Assembly: GCA_033558025.1 (NCBI GenBank)
Contig: JAUCEF010000008.1
Span: 310,001-374,000, forward strand
Direction of reading: 5' to 3'
DNA: 64,000 nt
From: Phytophthora sp. 'mugwort'
Taxonomy: Eukaryota > Oomycota > Peronosporomycetes > Peronosporales > Peronosporaceae
Numbering within the stretch: the first letter of the stretch is position 1; each line of letters begins with the position of its first letter. The notes beneath the pieces were generated by a model, which searched no databases, was not told the origin of the DNA, and saw nothing but the letters and a program-made list of their open reading frames with translations. Positions 21,005 through 33,528 of the stretch are shown here, one piece after another. A program made the translations under genes and the position numbers.

Positions 21005-21270
21005 ATTATATTGTGTTTTGCAGATAGATTTGCAAAACAGGCTAACAAAAATCAGTTATCCAAGTTACAAAGTCCTAATTACGATCTTCACATTTTGCTA
21101 AAAGTCTCTTGTGAGCTCGCATAGCAGTGAGTTACAGTCAGTCAACTTCGATTTAGAGCCAACAAGCCAGAAATGCAGTTCTGGGAGCGCATTTCCGAAT
21201 CTGCGGCATTTAACGCCCAGATGACTTAGTCGGCGGATTTTCGCTGGCGTGCTGTTTATTAATACATGTG

Positions 21271-21628
21271 TACGGCATCGATGTAGGTTTTATCAGTGAT
21301 ATATTTCGCCCTAAACCACGAATTATTTATGGGTGGTACCGACTATTCTTGGATAAGGGCGTCGTGGATGTGGAGAAGCCTGCGACGAAGACGGCCCGAT
21401 GGCCCCAAGAAGTGCTTTCTTCAGTTCTATGCTATGTCAAACGGTCACCTCACATTTTACCTAGAAGAGCTTCAAGACTACCTTCGTGACAACCACCCCG
21501 GCGTCAACAATGTTTCGCTGTCGACTATATGTCGTGCTCTGCATTTTGATCTTGGGCTGACAGGAAGACAATCACCCCGCCGCTCGAGAAAGCGTCCCAT
21601 AAGAGATACTCCAATATGTGAAACTTAA
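21271..21628 (+). pseudogene. Fragment of a Tc1/IS630-type transposase, DNA-binding part
   Basis: Two plus-strand frames joined by a frameshift near 21430: VGFISDIFRPKPRIIYGWYR and DKGVVDVEKPATKTARWPQE, then HLTFYLEELQDYLRDNHPGV and NNVSLSTICRALHFDLGLTG. This is the paired helix-turn-helix part of Tc1/IS630-like transposases abundant in Phytophthora. The catalytic part does not follow; the frame ends at about 21628. Confidence 0.65.
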
Positions 21629-21903
21629 AGGAAAATATTTAACTTACAAATCCATGTTTTAGGATGCGAACTAGGCTTAATCCATTTTCCTCTTTATATT
21701 GCTCCACCACTCTCTTTGCACTACGAATACGCTAAGCCGTTGCTTTATGGATCTTGGGCATTACTCTTAATTTTCCACGGCAATACACGTAAAGTCGAAT
21801 TGCCAATCACGTCATTATCCCAACCTTGTCTTTCCTTCTTGGACACTCTTTTCACTCGCTGAACCAGCAATTCGGAGAAGTTCTCCTCCCTCATCACAAT
21901 GAA

Positions 21904-22560
21904 CTAATTCTGCGCTGCCCCTTTCCTGGCCCTGAAGTAGACACGATCGTCATCCAACACTAGAGTATTGAACGGAGTTTCACCCATCAGCGCCTCGATT
22001 CTACCTCGCAGAACTGCGAACCTCTCTTCCAACGAAAACGAAAACCTGCTCAAGGGTCCTCCACGAGGTCGGGACTCAATTGTTCCATTACTAGCCGTAA
22101 GCATCTCCTTCAGCACTCGACCTCGCAAGTGCGCAGCATCAGGTAATACAGCTTTTCGATTCGCTGCATGTTGTATTTCCGCTTGCCATTGCTGCCACAG
22201 TACACACAGTAAGTAGGTCAGGATTAGTTAAAAATCTTTCCAGAAACAAATTGGGCAGCATACCGCCCTGATGCCTTACCGTAGCTTCCGAGGTCCAGGG
22301 ATAGTTGTAGATTGCAAACACCTTCGGCGGACGTCATCCAGATTGTCGTTTAGCAACACAGGCACACATACATTAAATAGATCAGTATTAGGTCAATGTT
22401 AGCCGGTTTTAGTAAGTATTCCACAGACAATTGGGAAGCATGCCGCCGTGATGTCTTACCATAGCTGCTGAGGTCAAATGGTGATTGTAGACTGCAAACA
22501 ACCTCGGCGGACATCGTCAAAAAAGTTGTTAAGCTAACGCAGGAAGGAGCTCGTCAGGCG
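21904..22560 (-). pseudogene. Unknown degenerate reading frame with a duplicated module
   Basis: Not recognised. Minus-strand coding-like pieces: LEERFAVLRGRIEALMGETP with FNTLVLDDDRVYFRARKGAA (21904-22128), and further upstream two versions of one module, FAIYNYPWTSEATVRHQGGM and FAVYNHHLTSAAMVRHHGGM. Interrupted by stops. Probably part of a dead mobile element, given its neighbours. Confidence 0.35.
22213..22545. repeat. Diverged tandem duplication, two units of about 155 bp
   Basis: Unit 1 about 22213-22365, unit 2 about 22390-22545. Shared blocks include TTGGG(C/A)AGCAT(A/G)CCGCC and CTCGGCGGAC-like stretches in the same order. On the minus strand both units encode the same peptide module, so the copy was made when the sequence was coding, or as part of a mobile element. 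Confidence 0.7.
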
Positions 22561-25313
22561 GCGAGTGCTTCGAGCTCACCAGCGACTTCTAGCCAGTGAC
22601 ACTATGCTTACAAAAAAGAATATTCGGAATGATAGGTACCAAATAAATGTTCGTTTTAGTGCTCAAATACGTCTCTGTTTTATCGAGCTGGTTTTAGGTA
22701 CATGCCAAGTCTGCGATAGCACTCTGAAATAGAGGTAAGACTGTCTGCAAATAATAATAAGACTCAAATGTTTATTCATAATCGATTGACGCAGTCCGAA
22801 TCACACAGAGATTAACAGCACGGTTAGTCTGGTCATCTTTTGCCATAGTGGTACCAATTGTGCAGCAAGAAAAAGATTTATTTTCCAACACCGCTTGAGC
22901 AAAATTTGTTGTAGCCAGTCATATCGTTACCAATTGGCAACCCCAAATTGAAGTTGCAGCAACTTCTTTTTGTTTCCGCCCGGCACAAAGCGTTTCCTCA
23001 GCAACAAGTCTTGCCTTCATCGCTGAACGTGGGAGACGCTGCCTCTGCGGCAAGGTCAATAAACGTCGTCTGAGACTGTGATCGCTTAAGCCGGCACGTG
23101 TCGAGTTTGGGGTGGACTAACGGAACGATTGCTGGGTCTTTTCCTGTTTTCAGTTGCCGCATTCTCGTTCTTTACTATTTGCTCTACGGCGTCCCGCCGT
23201 CGCTGTTGGGCTCATCATATATCACGGCCGCCGTGACGTGTTATGGAGTGGTTTATCCTGTCTAAGGATGCCGCGATTGTCAGCACGCACTACGACCGCT
23301 GACGAAGCCGTGGAGCGGATCTGCAGCCTTCCTTGGGGCGCCAGATTGGTCGCTATTAGCGCCATTCCATCCAGACGCGCGTGGCTTCTTCTGTCGGCCA
23401 ACCAGATCCGCAGCTGGATCACTTTCACCGCGCGCTAAGACAAATTGTTTTTGTTGCAGTACGCCTAACAGTGCGAGTTTTGGTGCAGTTGGGCGAAAAA
23501 GATTCTGACGAACTAGAGGCCTGGAAAATATTTTCTACTTGCTGCAAGAAAAAAATCTTATTGCTGCGCAATTGACTACCTCTATTATCGAGTTCAGTAA
23601 ATTATTTTTGGTCCCGTTGGGCCCGTTTAGACAACACATGGAACCTTAAAAGTGGTGGGAATTTCCTCAGATTCTAGGGAATTTGTGTTTAGCATTCCGA
23701 GCTTTAGCCCTGAAACGTCTAAAAGGGCTACTAAAAATTCGAGGAAATCCTCGCTTTAGTGTCATTTCTTCTGGGGGTTCCAAGAGCTAGCTCTTAGAAG
23801 TAAATAGTCCGCTATCCCACAACCACAAATGGAGCTAACGGGTGGAGTGCACCAACCTGCCCGTGTAGTATTTCGTCGTCAAAATCCTCTGCATTGTATT
23901 CACTTTTTTCACCGAATGGTTATGGCTGGTACCACGGCATTCACAAGCACGTTAGCATCTGTATGTTGCTGCCGGGTTTCACGGAATTGTGAAGGCACAT
24001 TGAGTACAATGTGCACCATTTAAGGTGGTGATAGACCTTCGGTGATTACCGTCGGTATTCCATGGTTCGAATCCCTCACGTACTTTATCAGCACGAAGAC
24101 CACAAGCTCCTTGAGAACTGTGTACTGCTCTTTCGTTGTAACGGCCTTAATCTTCAACTTTTGGAAACAGATGCGGATCTACTCTGAGCGACAAACCGAC
24201 ATAGCTACCACGCGTCGTCGAGCTTCAGATATTATTTCTCCCTTTAAATAGTCACATCACACACATCGCATTGTGCTTTCTAGCCAGAAAAATACACGTG
24301 TCGTTGATTGACACTCATCTTGTGATAGCGTACTTTGAGCACATGTCAACTGCTAACCGCACGCTCTTGAATTTACGCGTGATCGATATCTCGGTGTCCA
24401 ACCTCGAATGACGTTATAGGTGGTTTCGAGCACTATGCGTCCACAGCAAAGTTGAGCTAGTTGGTGTTTATGGCGACCCAGCCTGTATGGCCGCGTCGCG
24501 CACAAGGGTTTGGTAATCTTAATGTCGCCCCAGCATCGTGGCACCACCTTCCGTAAAATGCCTTGAGCAAGTTGTCTCTGCCAATACCCTTTAGGTAAAG
24601 CCAAGATCGGCATATTGAGGGCCGATGTCAACCCTGTTTGCCATGTACGTTGTACACTTTCCCTTCAGGTAAGCGTATCCAAGTATCATGTGTTGCGCCC
24701 GTCCACTCCAGTTGCAGAGCCCTACGTGTGTGTGTTTATATCACTTTGATGGCCGCCAACTTGAGCGACACGACAAAACATCGTACGTAGTTAATTAGTT
24801 GTGTGCTCCAAACTTCATGTTGGCTAACACCTCATCGAAAGCGGTAAAGAGCTTCGCTATGTTTCGGAAACTGATGGTCATGCTGGGGCATTTGAAGGCA
24901 GATTCAATTTGGGCTCGGCTACCACTGTGAATGACGCATTCAATTTCTTAAATCTCAAGAATGTCAATCAAGATAGACACATCGCGCATTCCATGTTAGT
25001 AGGCTCGTTAGTTCGGTAACAAGAAGACGCCGGATACAACCGACTACCCCCCCCCCCGGAACTGTGAAACTGAAGCTCGACTACCGTCTTACCCCGCGTA
25101 TAAGGCATATGTGTTCAAATGAGACACGCTTATATTGCAATGCAAACCCCGTTTAGAAAGCATACTTAATAGAATGTACGACCATGGTTTGATCTTAGGC
25201 TATCGAACGCCACCAAGAGCTGAGAGCCAGTCACTTGTGGCTATCCAAGCCGCTCTCGTGTTCACCTTTTGCTCGACTTTGCTGGTAAAAAAAAAAATAC
25301 AATTAGCACCATA
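22561..25313. other. Stretch without recognisable genes
   Basis: 2.75 kb of decayed sequence. Short frames at 23154-23575 and 24353-24631 show no family signature I can name. A GGTTCGAATCC at 24063-24073 matches an RNA polymerase III B box, but no tRNA folds around it. A run of ten C lies near 25049. Most likely old mobile-element sequence. Confidence 0.4.
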
Positions 25314-26824
25314 ATGAGCAGTGAGCGACGTAGCTGCAGCATCAACGAGAAGCTTGCAGTACTAGAAGGCTACCGGAAGGGGGTGAAAGGACACGGGTTT
25401 GAGCAAAGCATAACGTGTCTGCGAAGACTATCCGAGGCTAGCACGATGTCGAAGGCCAGGTGAATGAGTCCCTCAAGATTTGGCAAGTCGCAACGCGAGT
25501 ATCGCGTCGTCTTCGTCTCAGTGCGGCTGGGCGCAAACCAGCCTACCCCGAGCTAGAGGAGAGGCGTTTCGATTGGGTCTCGGCTCGTAATGTCAATGAA
25601 CTCGTGTTAAGAACACTTACATATGTTTACAGGCGGCCAAGAACATGTATCGCGAAACGTATAGCGGCGACGCAGCAAGCTTTGATGCCTATTTGGACTG
25701 GATAGCCAGATTTAAAGTAGGAGGAACTTCGTTCACTGCGCCAGAAGACGTCACGGTCGCTTTCCGATGACACACCTCAAATCTGCCGTGGCTTCATCCA
25801 GAAAACCTAGCGACGCACGACATCAAACCCCGCAACATCATCAGTATGGACAGCTACCGCGCTACTTCGCGATGGAGCCGAAGTCAACGATCTTTTCACG
25901 TCGCTCCGCTGAGGTGCTGTTGCGGAAAGGTGGATCAAGCCACCGGGGGTTCACTGGGACGTTCATTATCTGCGCAGAGGACGGGGTCCTCGCTCCCCAC
26001 CTTCTCTTTTCTTAACTGAAGAACGATAGGTCGACGTCAATCCCTCTGCATGTGGAGCACTGACATTATTCTGGAACATGCGCGCCAGGTCGTCTGCAGC
26101 TTGGGGACGCAACTCTAACGCGAAACGGTGCTGTACATCGTCTACGCCTACGGCTGTCACGTCAAAAAGCTTGCTGAATACAAGCGACTTGAGGCATACA
26201 ATGTTTTTGCTCTGATGATACCGCCAAATATGCCTAACGTCCTGCAACCATTTGATGTGGCTGACAACCGAAGCTGCCAGGCGTATTACAGAGATAAATA
26301 TGATGAATATATTGACACAGCTCTGGAGGACCCTCTGCTTCAGACGAAGGCGGGGAACCCTGATGAACCTCGCTACGCTGCGGTGGCGTAGTGGCCGCCG
26401 GATTGGGTGGCGTCCAAGAATACGGCCAGGATCAAGCGGGCGTTCATGTTTTGCGGTCTGACAAGGGTTCGACGCGGACGCACTTCAGCCGCCACTCCGT
26501 GAATTTCTACCTGCAGGTGTAGATACGGAGATCTGGAATCAGTAATACAGCGATCTCGCGGGCGTAGACGACAGAGAGCAGCTCGACATCATCGCACCGC
26601 GGCGGTACTTGCCAGACGACCGTGTCTCTAGCTTGCTCTGTCGCCTTCTCCACGGCATTGACACGCCCTTAAATGAGTATGTGGCCGATTTGACGAGCTA
26701 CACGGAGACACTACGCGACCTGGACGACCTCTTTGACGTGGACTACATGACCGGTGTTCGAGATGGGACTGGAGCCGGGGGAGATGGAGATTTACATAGC
26801 GTCCCAGATGCACTGCTGGGCCAC
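25314..26824 (+). pseudogene. Dead pogo/Tigger-type DDE transposase
   Basis: Starts at the ATG 25314 (SSERRSCSINEKLAVLEGYR, a CENP-B/pogo-like DNA-binding start) and continues in shifted frames: VSRRLRLSAAGRKPAYPELE (about 25500), a region before the first catalytic residue (YFAMEPKSTIF, about 25865), APHLLFS (about 25990), then LYIVYAYGCHVKKLAEYKRL and PPNMPNVLQPFDVADN (about 26130-26270), the second half of a DDE_1 domain. The tail (LPDDRVSSLLCRLLHGIDTP, LRDLDDLFDVDY) runs to about 26824. At least five stops or frame changes. No terminal inverted repeats were found. Confidence 0.75.
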
Positions 26825-27759
26825 TGATGTAAGTATCGTCGACAGGGCAACAATTTAATGTCAGGGCAACAAGTTAGTGTCGGCTATCTCGTACACAGTA
26901 GATAAGCCCGCGAAAACAGTGTGTCTGGTTCACTCCGGGGCGTACTTTGCAGGAATTTCGATGGCTACACCATCTAACTCATTATACATGTTAACTCACT
27001 ATACACGTCTGCTTAGAACAACTCCAAGAGAAAGTCTCAGTCCTGTAAAATTTTAAATGGGTAAAACCTCCGTATACAACGCAACCACCCATGAAGAAAA
27101 GGCCCGTTACAAACACTCTACCTCGTCGGTTGAACAGGGGGGTCAGGCCTAAACCACCGAGTTGACCCATCGACTGCTATTCTTCAGACTAGCAATTTGT
27201 TCGATGTATAGTGGATACGCCGTGTAAACGAATAGAGCCCCTGCTCCCGGTAGAAGCACGCATGCCTAATTTGGTAAGACGATAGATAGGTGGGAAAGGT
27301 GTCGAGCAATTGTATCCCCAGCTCAAAAAGAGGACGATCGGCCGACAGTAATTGTTGGCGAAACCGCGGAAAGTGTCCAGTTTAAAGAAGGCTGGGTTGT
27401 CATGCTTTTGCCCTTTGACCACGGTGAAAACCAGGCATCCCGAAAACTAAATATCGACGAAAATAATTTTGTATCTTGTGTACCAATTATTGCTTTTGGT
27501 CCCTGCCTGGCTTACGCCCGAAATTTATGTTCGCGACTCTAACTTTCGGTATCGTATTTCGGTGAGCTTCTCCGCGCCACCAAAAGTTGCAGGCCCATGG
27601 TGACCACCCATATAGCTCTGGCTCCTCACTAAAGACAAATCACTCCATTCCCAAACAAGTGCCCAACCAAGTCACTCCTTCTGCATGCCTTGCCCCGCTA
27701 GATGGCCGACAACGTTCACGCTGCCTCCCCACCGCGTTCCACCTTCACGGTCAGGCAGA
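26825..27759. other. Stretch without recognisable genes
   Basis: 0.9 kb of AT-rich sequence with a few direct repeats (AGGGCAACAA twice near 26846 and 26864). No coding signal. Probably the 3' flank of the dead pogo element and the 5' end of the next dead hAT. Confidence 0.4.
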
Positions 27760-29480
27760 TTTCCTGCTTTTTTCTTTAAGCTCTGCCTGGACGATGAAGG
27801 TGATCCTACGGGTTACTACAAGTGCAAGACGTGTGCGAAGTGCCGCAAGCACACACCCGAGTCGGGCTACACCAACCTGGTGTCCCACGTTCGGAAGGCA
27901 CACTCGAGCTTCGAGAGCGACATGCGGGATGCTAATGTCGCAGCGACGGGGACGCTTCTACCGTGGGTGACCCAGATAGCGTCTAGCTGCTACGCCTGGC
28001 TTCGGTGGGTTATCAATGGTAACCTACCAATTTCCTTTTTCTGCGAGTCAAAGGAAACCCGCTAGTAAGTATCATCTGCGTTATTCCGTGTGAGTTGCTC
28101 TATCGCTAATTTTATTTGTTGCTGCCTAGGTGCACCAAATTGAATCCCATATTAGTCGAGTCCATAACAACCATTATGGAGGCTATGACGAAGGCTGTGG
28201 AGAAAGGCACCGGGGATGAGATGCCCGGGTGCTTTGGCCGCATCATCGACGGATAGACCCATGGTACGGAGCACTACCTGGTTGTGTATGCTTGCTATGA
28301 TACCGAGTCTGGTCCGCAGTACCCATTCTTGTCACTGGCTCCCGTGATGGACGAGCCAGACGACAAGTAAACGCTGAAGGCCATCCATGGCGATCAAGCT
28401 CTTTCTTCCGTTTTTCGGGAAATCGCTTTCTGGTTGTCTCTTCATGGTCGGTGACAACCGCGAGGTCAAACAAACGGCTTGTGAACCTGCTTGGTGTATC
28501 GCTTGTCGGCTGCGCAATTCATCGACTTAACCTTGCATTGCGTCGTTATCGCGAGCCACGTGACGGAGATTTGGAGAAGATGCAAGCTGACTCGTAATTT
28601 GGACGCTTGCTTCAACGTCCGGAGCTTCCGCATCAGCTTCTCTATTTAGAATTTGTCTTGATGTTTTACTCACACTAATTTTGCCGATATTAGTTTGGGT
28701 GTTCCGGAAATAGCACCGAGATTCCGCTGGCGGAGGTACTTCGGTAGGATACCCGATGGTTGTCGACGTTGTCGATGCTCAAGCGTTACTTTCGGCTCCG
28801 TAAGTTCATCTCGGCTGACGACGACGAGCTAGGCGACTTCCTCCCATCCCGCTCGACGCACCGTAGGACGACGCGCTGCTCAACAGTCTATATGATGTAG
28901 AGTCTGTGTGCAAGCGCCTCCAAGCCGCCGATCTGACATTGCTCGATGTTCGGGACCTGTTGGACGGGCCATTGGAGATTCACCCTTCGTCTGCGCAGTA
29001 TCTTAGCACGTAATTTTTATTCTTATTATGCGGGGAATAATTATCTAATATTCTGTATTGTCTTGCATGTACTCATGTAATAGCACCGGACGCTAACATC
29101 GTACACTCTCCCATTTTCAAGCAAGCAGTGGTAAGGGTGGTCGCTGGCGAAATGACTCTACTCACGGATGAATAAGCATCTGGTTAAAGCCGTTCAAGCG
29201 TCAACAGAATGATGACAATGTCACGGAGCCGCCACCATCAAGCAGGAAGGTTTCGCTGAACGAATCCTCAAGTGACAAGGTGGAGGCGGTGCCTGCGCCG
29301 TACTTGCTGCTCGGGGACATTCCGCCAACTTCCAACATGGTGGAGAGGCACTTCAGCGTGGCTCGTGCGGTTTTGCGTCATGAGCGCCACTGCCTATCTC
29401 CTATTACGCTGGAAATGATCCTGTTTCTGAAGACCAATGGCTCGTATTGGGATGTTGCTACTGCGGAGCAGTGCTTGTAG
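27760..29480 (+). pseudogene. Dead hAT-type transposase with BED zinc finger
   Basis: The plus strand shows a BED-like finger (YYKCKTCAKC ... GYTNLVSHVRKAHSSFE, 27800-27920: Cys-Cys-His-His), then PILVESITTIMEAMTKAVEK (about 28150) and YDTESGPQYPFLSLAPVMDE (about 28300), in the place of the first catalytic region, and at the end the hAT dimerisation motif (DIPPTSNMVERHFSVARAVL, EMILFLKTNGSYWD, 29318-29450). Several in-frame stops (for example at 28254 and 28368), with decayed sequence between 28500 and 29200. An inactive copy. Confidence 0.75.
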
Positions 29481-30930
29481 GAAGATAACTCGGCCAATAC
29501 AATCAATTCGCTAACACTTTGCCTTGAGTAATGTATTTCTTTCCGTATAGGCTGTGCAAGCGAATTTGCATTTCATACTTGTAGCTCAAATATCTCTCTC
29601 TCTCGAATTTTTGGCATGCCTGGTGAAAAGTCTCGAACACCTTCAACTTGCTTGTTCTTACTCCGCCCATAAAAATATATTAGAAGGTGTAGGTGTCGTC
29701 GTTCGGACTCCACATCTTCACAGGACAAAACTCTCTTAAATTTTGAAGCGAAGCTCACGAACAATGTTACCGTTGTAGCTAGCGACAAACTCACTTAAGT
29801 CCCTTTCTTGGCGAAGGATTCAGTGTTGATGAGCTGGAGACAGTTTGGATATCGTGGCTGAAGCACATCGACCATACTGCGCTCGAACTTACACGGGATA
29901 TTAGCGTGCTGTTTTTTAAGGCCTGTGCCGTTTCCTTTGGCACCGTGCTAGGTGGACATCGACGTCGGTTTAATCGGGTTCGTGTCGGTGCATGCGTGAT
30001 TTGAAATTGGAGATACATTTATAGTCCGATCACTATTTTTAACTAAGATTCGGCATTAATCGATTTTTATTGTGGTGTTCTTGCAGGTTGACGATTGGCG
30101 TACACAATGTCGTCTCAAAAATCTGTTTTTTTATAGAGTCAAACCATGCACGCTGGGTGGTGGGTGACCTTCTCTCAAGCTGAACATTGGGCGATTTTTG
30201 TTATTCAAATTGAGTAATCTGGGGACTTTAAACGCATTTTTATGCTGCCAGTTACAAACCGTTTGTTCAGTTTAATCTGTGTAATATTTTAAAAATGATG
30301 TCTTTTAATAAATGGGCACCCTAGAAGTGGCTCGAAAAGAGTTTGGGTTAAATTGCAATTCACTCATGCTGATTTTGTACATTTTAGTCTTAAAATAAAA
30401 ACATTCAAATTGTTTGACGAGACTAAATAATGGTGTGACCTTTGAGAAGGGTTTTGGAAAGCACTCATTTGGGTGCTTCATTAGAAAATCGAAATAAATT
30501 AAACGTCGTTTGGTTTGTAAGCAGATGAGCTTCCAGCGCATACATGGTAACCACAACGGACCAGCATCGCTGGTGTGTTTACGCTGTGGACTCCATAGCC
30601 ACTGAATCAGGGACTGCATTGCTGTCGACAGGTGCTCCATCATCATCGGCTGAGAGACGCATCAACATGCATGAGTATGGTACTGGAATAAGATACTATA
30701 AGTTGCATGTTTTTGACCCTATCGCTTGTGTACTGAGGTCGTGTGTGTCACAGTCAAACTGGAGCTCGTGGCCCGGTACCGGTACGCATCACTGGCCAAA
30801 GACAGCGGCCACTCTGCACAAGTGGACGTCACGTCAAGACCTCCAGTCCGTGTCGAACAGCAGGTTCCGTCATTGGTTCACGACTTACGGTCACTGAAAA
30901 TTACGCGCGTGCGGGGCAAACTTCGTGGCC
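29481..30930. other. Gene-free stretch before 7TM-cyclase copy 4
   Basis: 1.45 kb, AT-rich to about 30540, then of normal composition. No protein recognised. The last few hundred bases should carry the promoter of copy 4; no clear initiator was found. Confidence 0.4.
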
Positions 30931-32906
30931 ATGGTCTGGACGACACTGGCCATCACGGCCATGGGGCTGTCCTGTGTGGCCACGGGCATCACGAGCTACA
31001 GCCTTCGCCGGTCATGGGACTTACAGGTTTCCAGCGTTCGCTGGCTCTTCTTCATCTTCTTCACGTGCTACTGTCTATACGGCGCCACGCGTGTGGCCTA
31101 TATGGTCACCGTGAGCGCCAAGGCCACGTGGGACCACACGGCCAAGGACGAGTACTTGGCCGAGCATTACACGACGCTCGGCATGTTCGCGCCGCTGCAC
31201 TCGCGCGTGTCCAGGGACCCGCTAGTGACGGTATTTTTGGTGCTCGGGGACTCGGTTCACTTCTCTGTGGCGGTGTGGATGTTCCCCCTAATTTATGAAC
31301 TCGGCCTAATTGCCAGGAAGACGATGGATCGAGGCGCCGAGAAGGAGCGAGAGCAGATTCAGTGGTATTTGTGGCGTATCTGGTCCATTATTGTGACGTT
31401 TACCGTCGCGGAAACCATCTTGGCGGCAAATAAAGGAGGCTACACGACGGCCACGCAGGCATTTCAACTGGCCGTCTATTTCACCATGTTCGCGAGTTTC
31501 CTGTACATGCTTTTCGTCGTTTTGAGACTCAAGTGGGGCGGCCGGAAGTACGAAAATGTCCAGGGACAGTTTGTTACGTCGCCGATTTACCAGCGCATCT
31601 GGCGCATCCTGTACGACACGACCTCTTGTTTTTCTCGCTGCATTCGCTGGCAACAAACTGACAATATTCTGCTATTTGCTTCTTGACTTGCAGGGTTATC
31701 TACGCAATTTTCACGCTGCAGTATCAGCTCGCATCCGTCATTTCGTACTCAATGCCGGAGAACAGGGACGTACTTAGCGACTATACGAGCATCAGTACGG
31801 TCATATACAACATTTCTGGGCTTGCGTTGGCCAGCACTACCATGTGCAGCCAAGCATGTGTGCTTGAGATGTGTCGCTGTTGCATGTCCGACGACTTGGA
31901 AGCTCAGTTCGAAGCCAGGCTCATGCAACCCGGAGAACTTCTCTCCCCGCGCGATACCCAGATCCTGGTCGAATCCGCAGAGCCGCCACTGGTGAATCCC
32001 GTATTTGTCTTCACAGATATCCAGCAATCGAGTGCGCTATGGGGTGTTGGCGACGGTCTCATCATGCAACAAGCCACGGAGATCCACGACAATATTCTGC
32101 GCTCTTCCTTGATGAAATACCGCGGTTATGAGATCACAACGGCCGGAGATGCGTTTCAACTTGCATTCCATACCATCCGCGAGGCTGTCGAGTACTGCAT
32201 GGATGTCCAGCTGCAATTATTAATTGCTCCGTGGCCAGACGAACTACACGGTCTTCTACCTGCAACCAAGAAGCAACGAGCAGGTCGTCATTTGATTTTC
32301 CGCGGTCTGCGCGTGCGTATGGGTATCCACGATGCAGTCGACTCGGACGGCCCACTGGTGCTGGATGTCCACGCCGTGACAGGAAAGATGATCTACACAG
32401 GCGCTTCGGAAGTCATTGCCAACGAGATCGGAGACCTGGGCGACGGCGGCCAGGTCCTCGTAACCAGGCGCGTAGCGGACTGGATCAATATGTACGCGGA
32501 CCTGGTTGCTATTCCATGTTCGGTCGACCGTGTGGGCGACTACACTGTCCCTCAGATTAATTCGAAGGTGGAGGTGTTCCAGGTCCTTCCGACGGAGCTG
32601 GCCAAGCGAAAGAAGAGGTTCACGACGACGTTCGCGACCACGCTCAAGAGACGTCCTGGTCACGGAGGTAACGCTGCCACCGGAGCGCATTCCTTGACGG
32701 GCAACGACAGCACTCCACCGGGGATGAGCAGTGTGGCTGCTCAGCGTCGTCGCAAACTCTACGCGCAGCGGGAACGCCGCAGGCAGCTGGAACAAGGAGC
32801 TCTCGGTCGTCCAGCGTCTCACCAGGCGCTCGTGCGCACGGAAAACGCCCGTCCCAGCTTCGCGTTGGACACACGTACGAGCATCGCGCGTACGACAAGC
32901 ATGTAA
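30931..32906 (+). CDS. 7TM protein with C-terminal class III cyclase-like domain, copy 4
   Basis: Two exons, 30931-31610 and 31694-32906, giving 630 aa. The 83-bp intron begins GTACGA and ends TTGCAG; removing it restores RILVIYAIFTLQYQ, the sixth membrane segment as in the paralogs. Start MVWTTLAITAMG. Seven hydrophobic segments in 1-290, with the SLRRSWDLQVSSVRWLFFIF block shared with copy 5. Cyclase-like domain: FTDIQQSSALW (metal Asp about 334), YEITTAGDAFQ (about 377), GLRVRMGIHDAV and YTGASEVIANEIGDLGDGG (about 463). Note Gln-Gln in place of Glu-Ser after FTDI, also in copy 5. Tail rich in Arg/Gln (YAQRERRRQLEQGAL), ending RTTSM. About 620 bp upstream of copy 5 in the same direction. 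Confidence 0.88.
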
Positions 32907-33528
32907 ACTATCAAATGTAATATGAAAATAGAGCTCGCTGGCGAGTTGGCAAGCCAGCGTTGGCAACAAACGATGCTGCGTTGATGTGTCTGCAACTTGC
33001 AGTGAGTCAGGATCATTGTTGATGCGCATACACGTCGCATACGTCGATGTTATTGCGCAGGCCGAGATAAAGCGTCCTCAATCTTGTCTGCACCTGTCCA
33101 CAGATTACACGGAAGACGTGTAGATGGTCCCTTTCCATCGTGCCTCGCAATCGAAGCATGAGCTCCGCACGATCAGCCCGAGGTCAAAAAAAAGAGTGGG
33201 CCAGCTGTTTCATCTAACGGGAACTGAAAGGCGAGTGAGTCACCCAGTGACGCCTAGTACGCAACCGTCCAAGTGCAGTGCAGCGGGCGCGGCGCCCGCC
33301 TCCGAACTCAAGGGAGTAAGTGCTCGAGCCGTCAACGCCGCACGATCAGGCAGCAAACATCCTACCAAACAAGAAAACCTCGAAAAGTTCGAACGGCTTC
33401 TTCTCTTGACAAAAAAGTCTCACGTCAGCCAGCCCAATAATACACCCGTCGGACACACGGAATCCGACGCTGGCCAGGCGGCCGCCGCTGTCATTCGCCT
33501 CTTGCACCCCGCGGCCCGCGGCACGACA

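Noticed and set aside
24016..24085. tRNA gene suggested by GGTTCGAATCC
   Set aside because: The T arm pairs at only three of five positions and no acceptor or anticodon stem can be formed.
33124..33528. N-terminal extension of 7TM-cyclase copy 5 from an upstream ATG
   Set aside because: Low complexity, without counterpart in copies 1-4, which all start at the MMW/MIW/MVW position. Kept only as an alternative.
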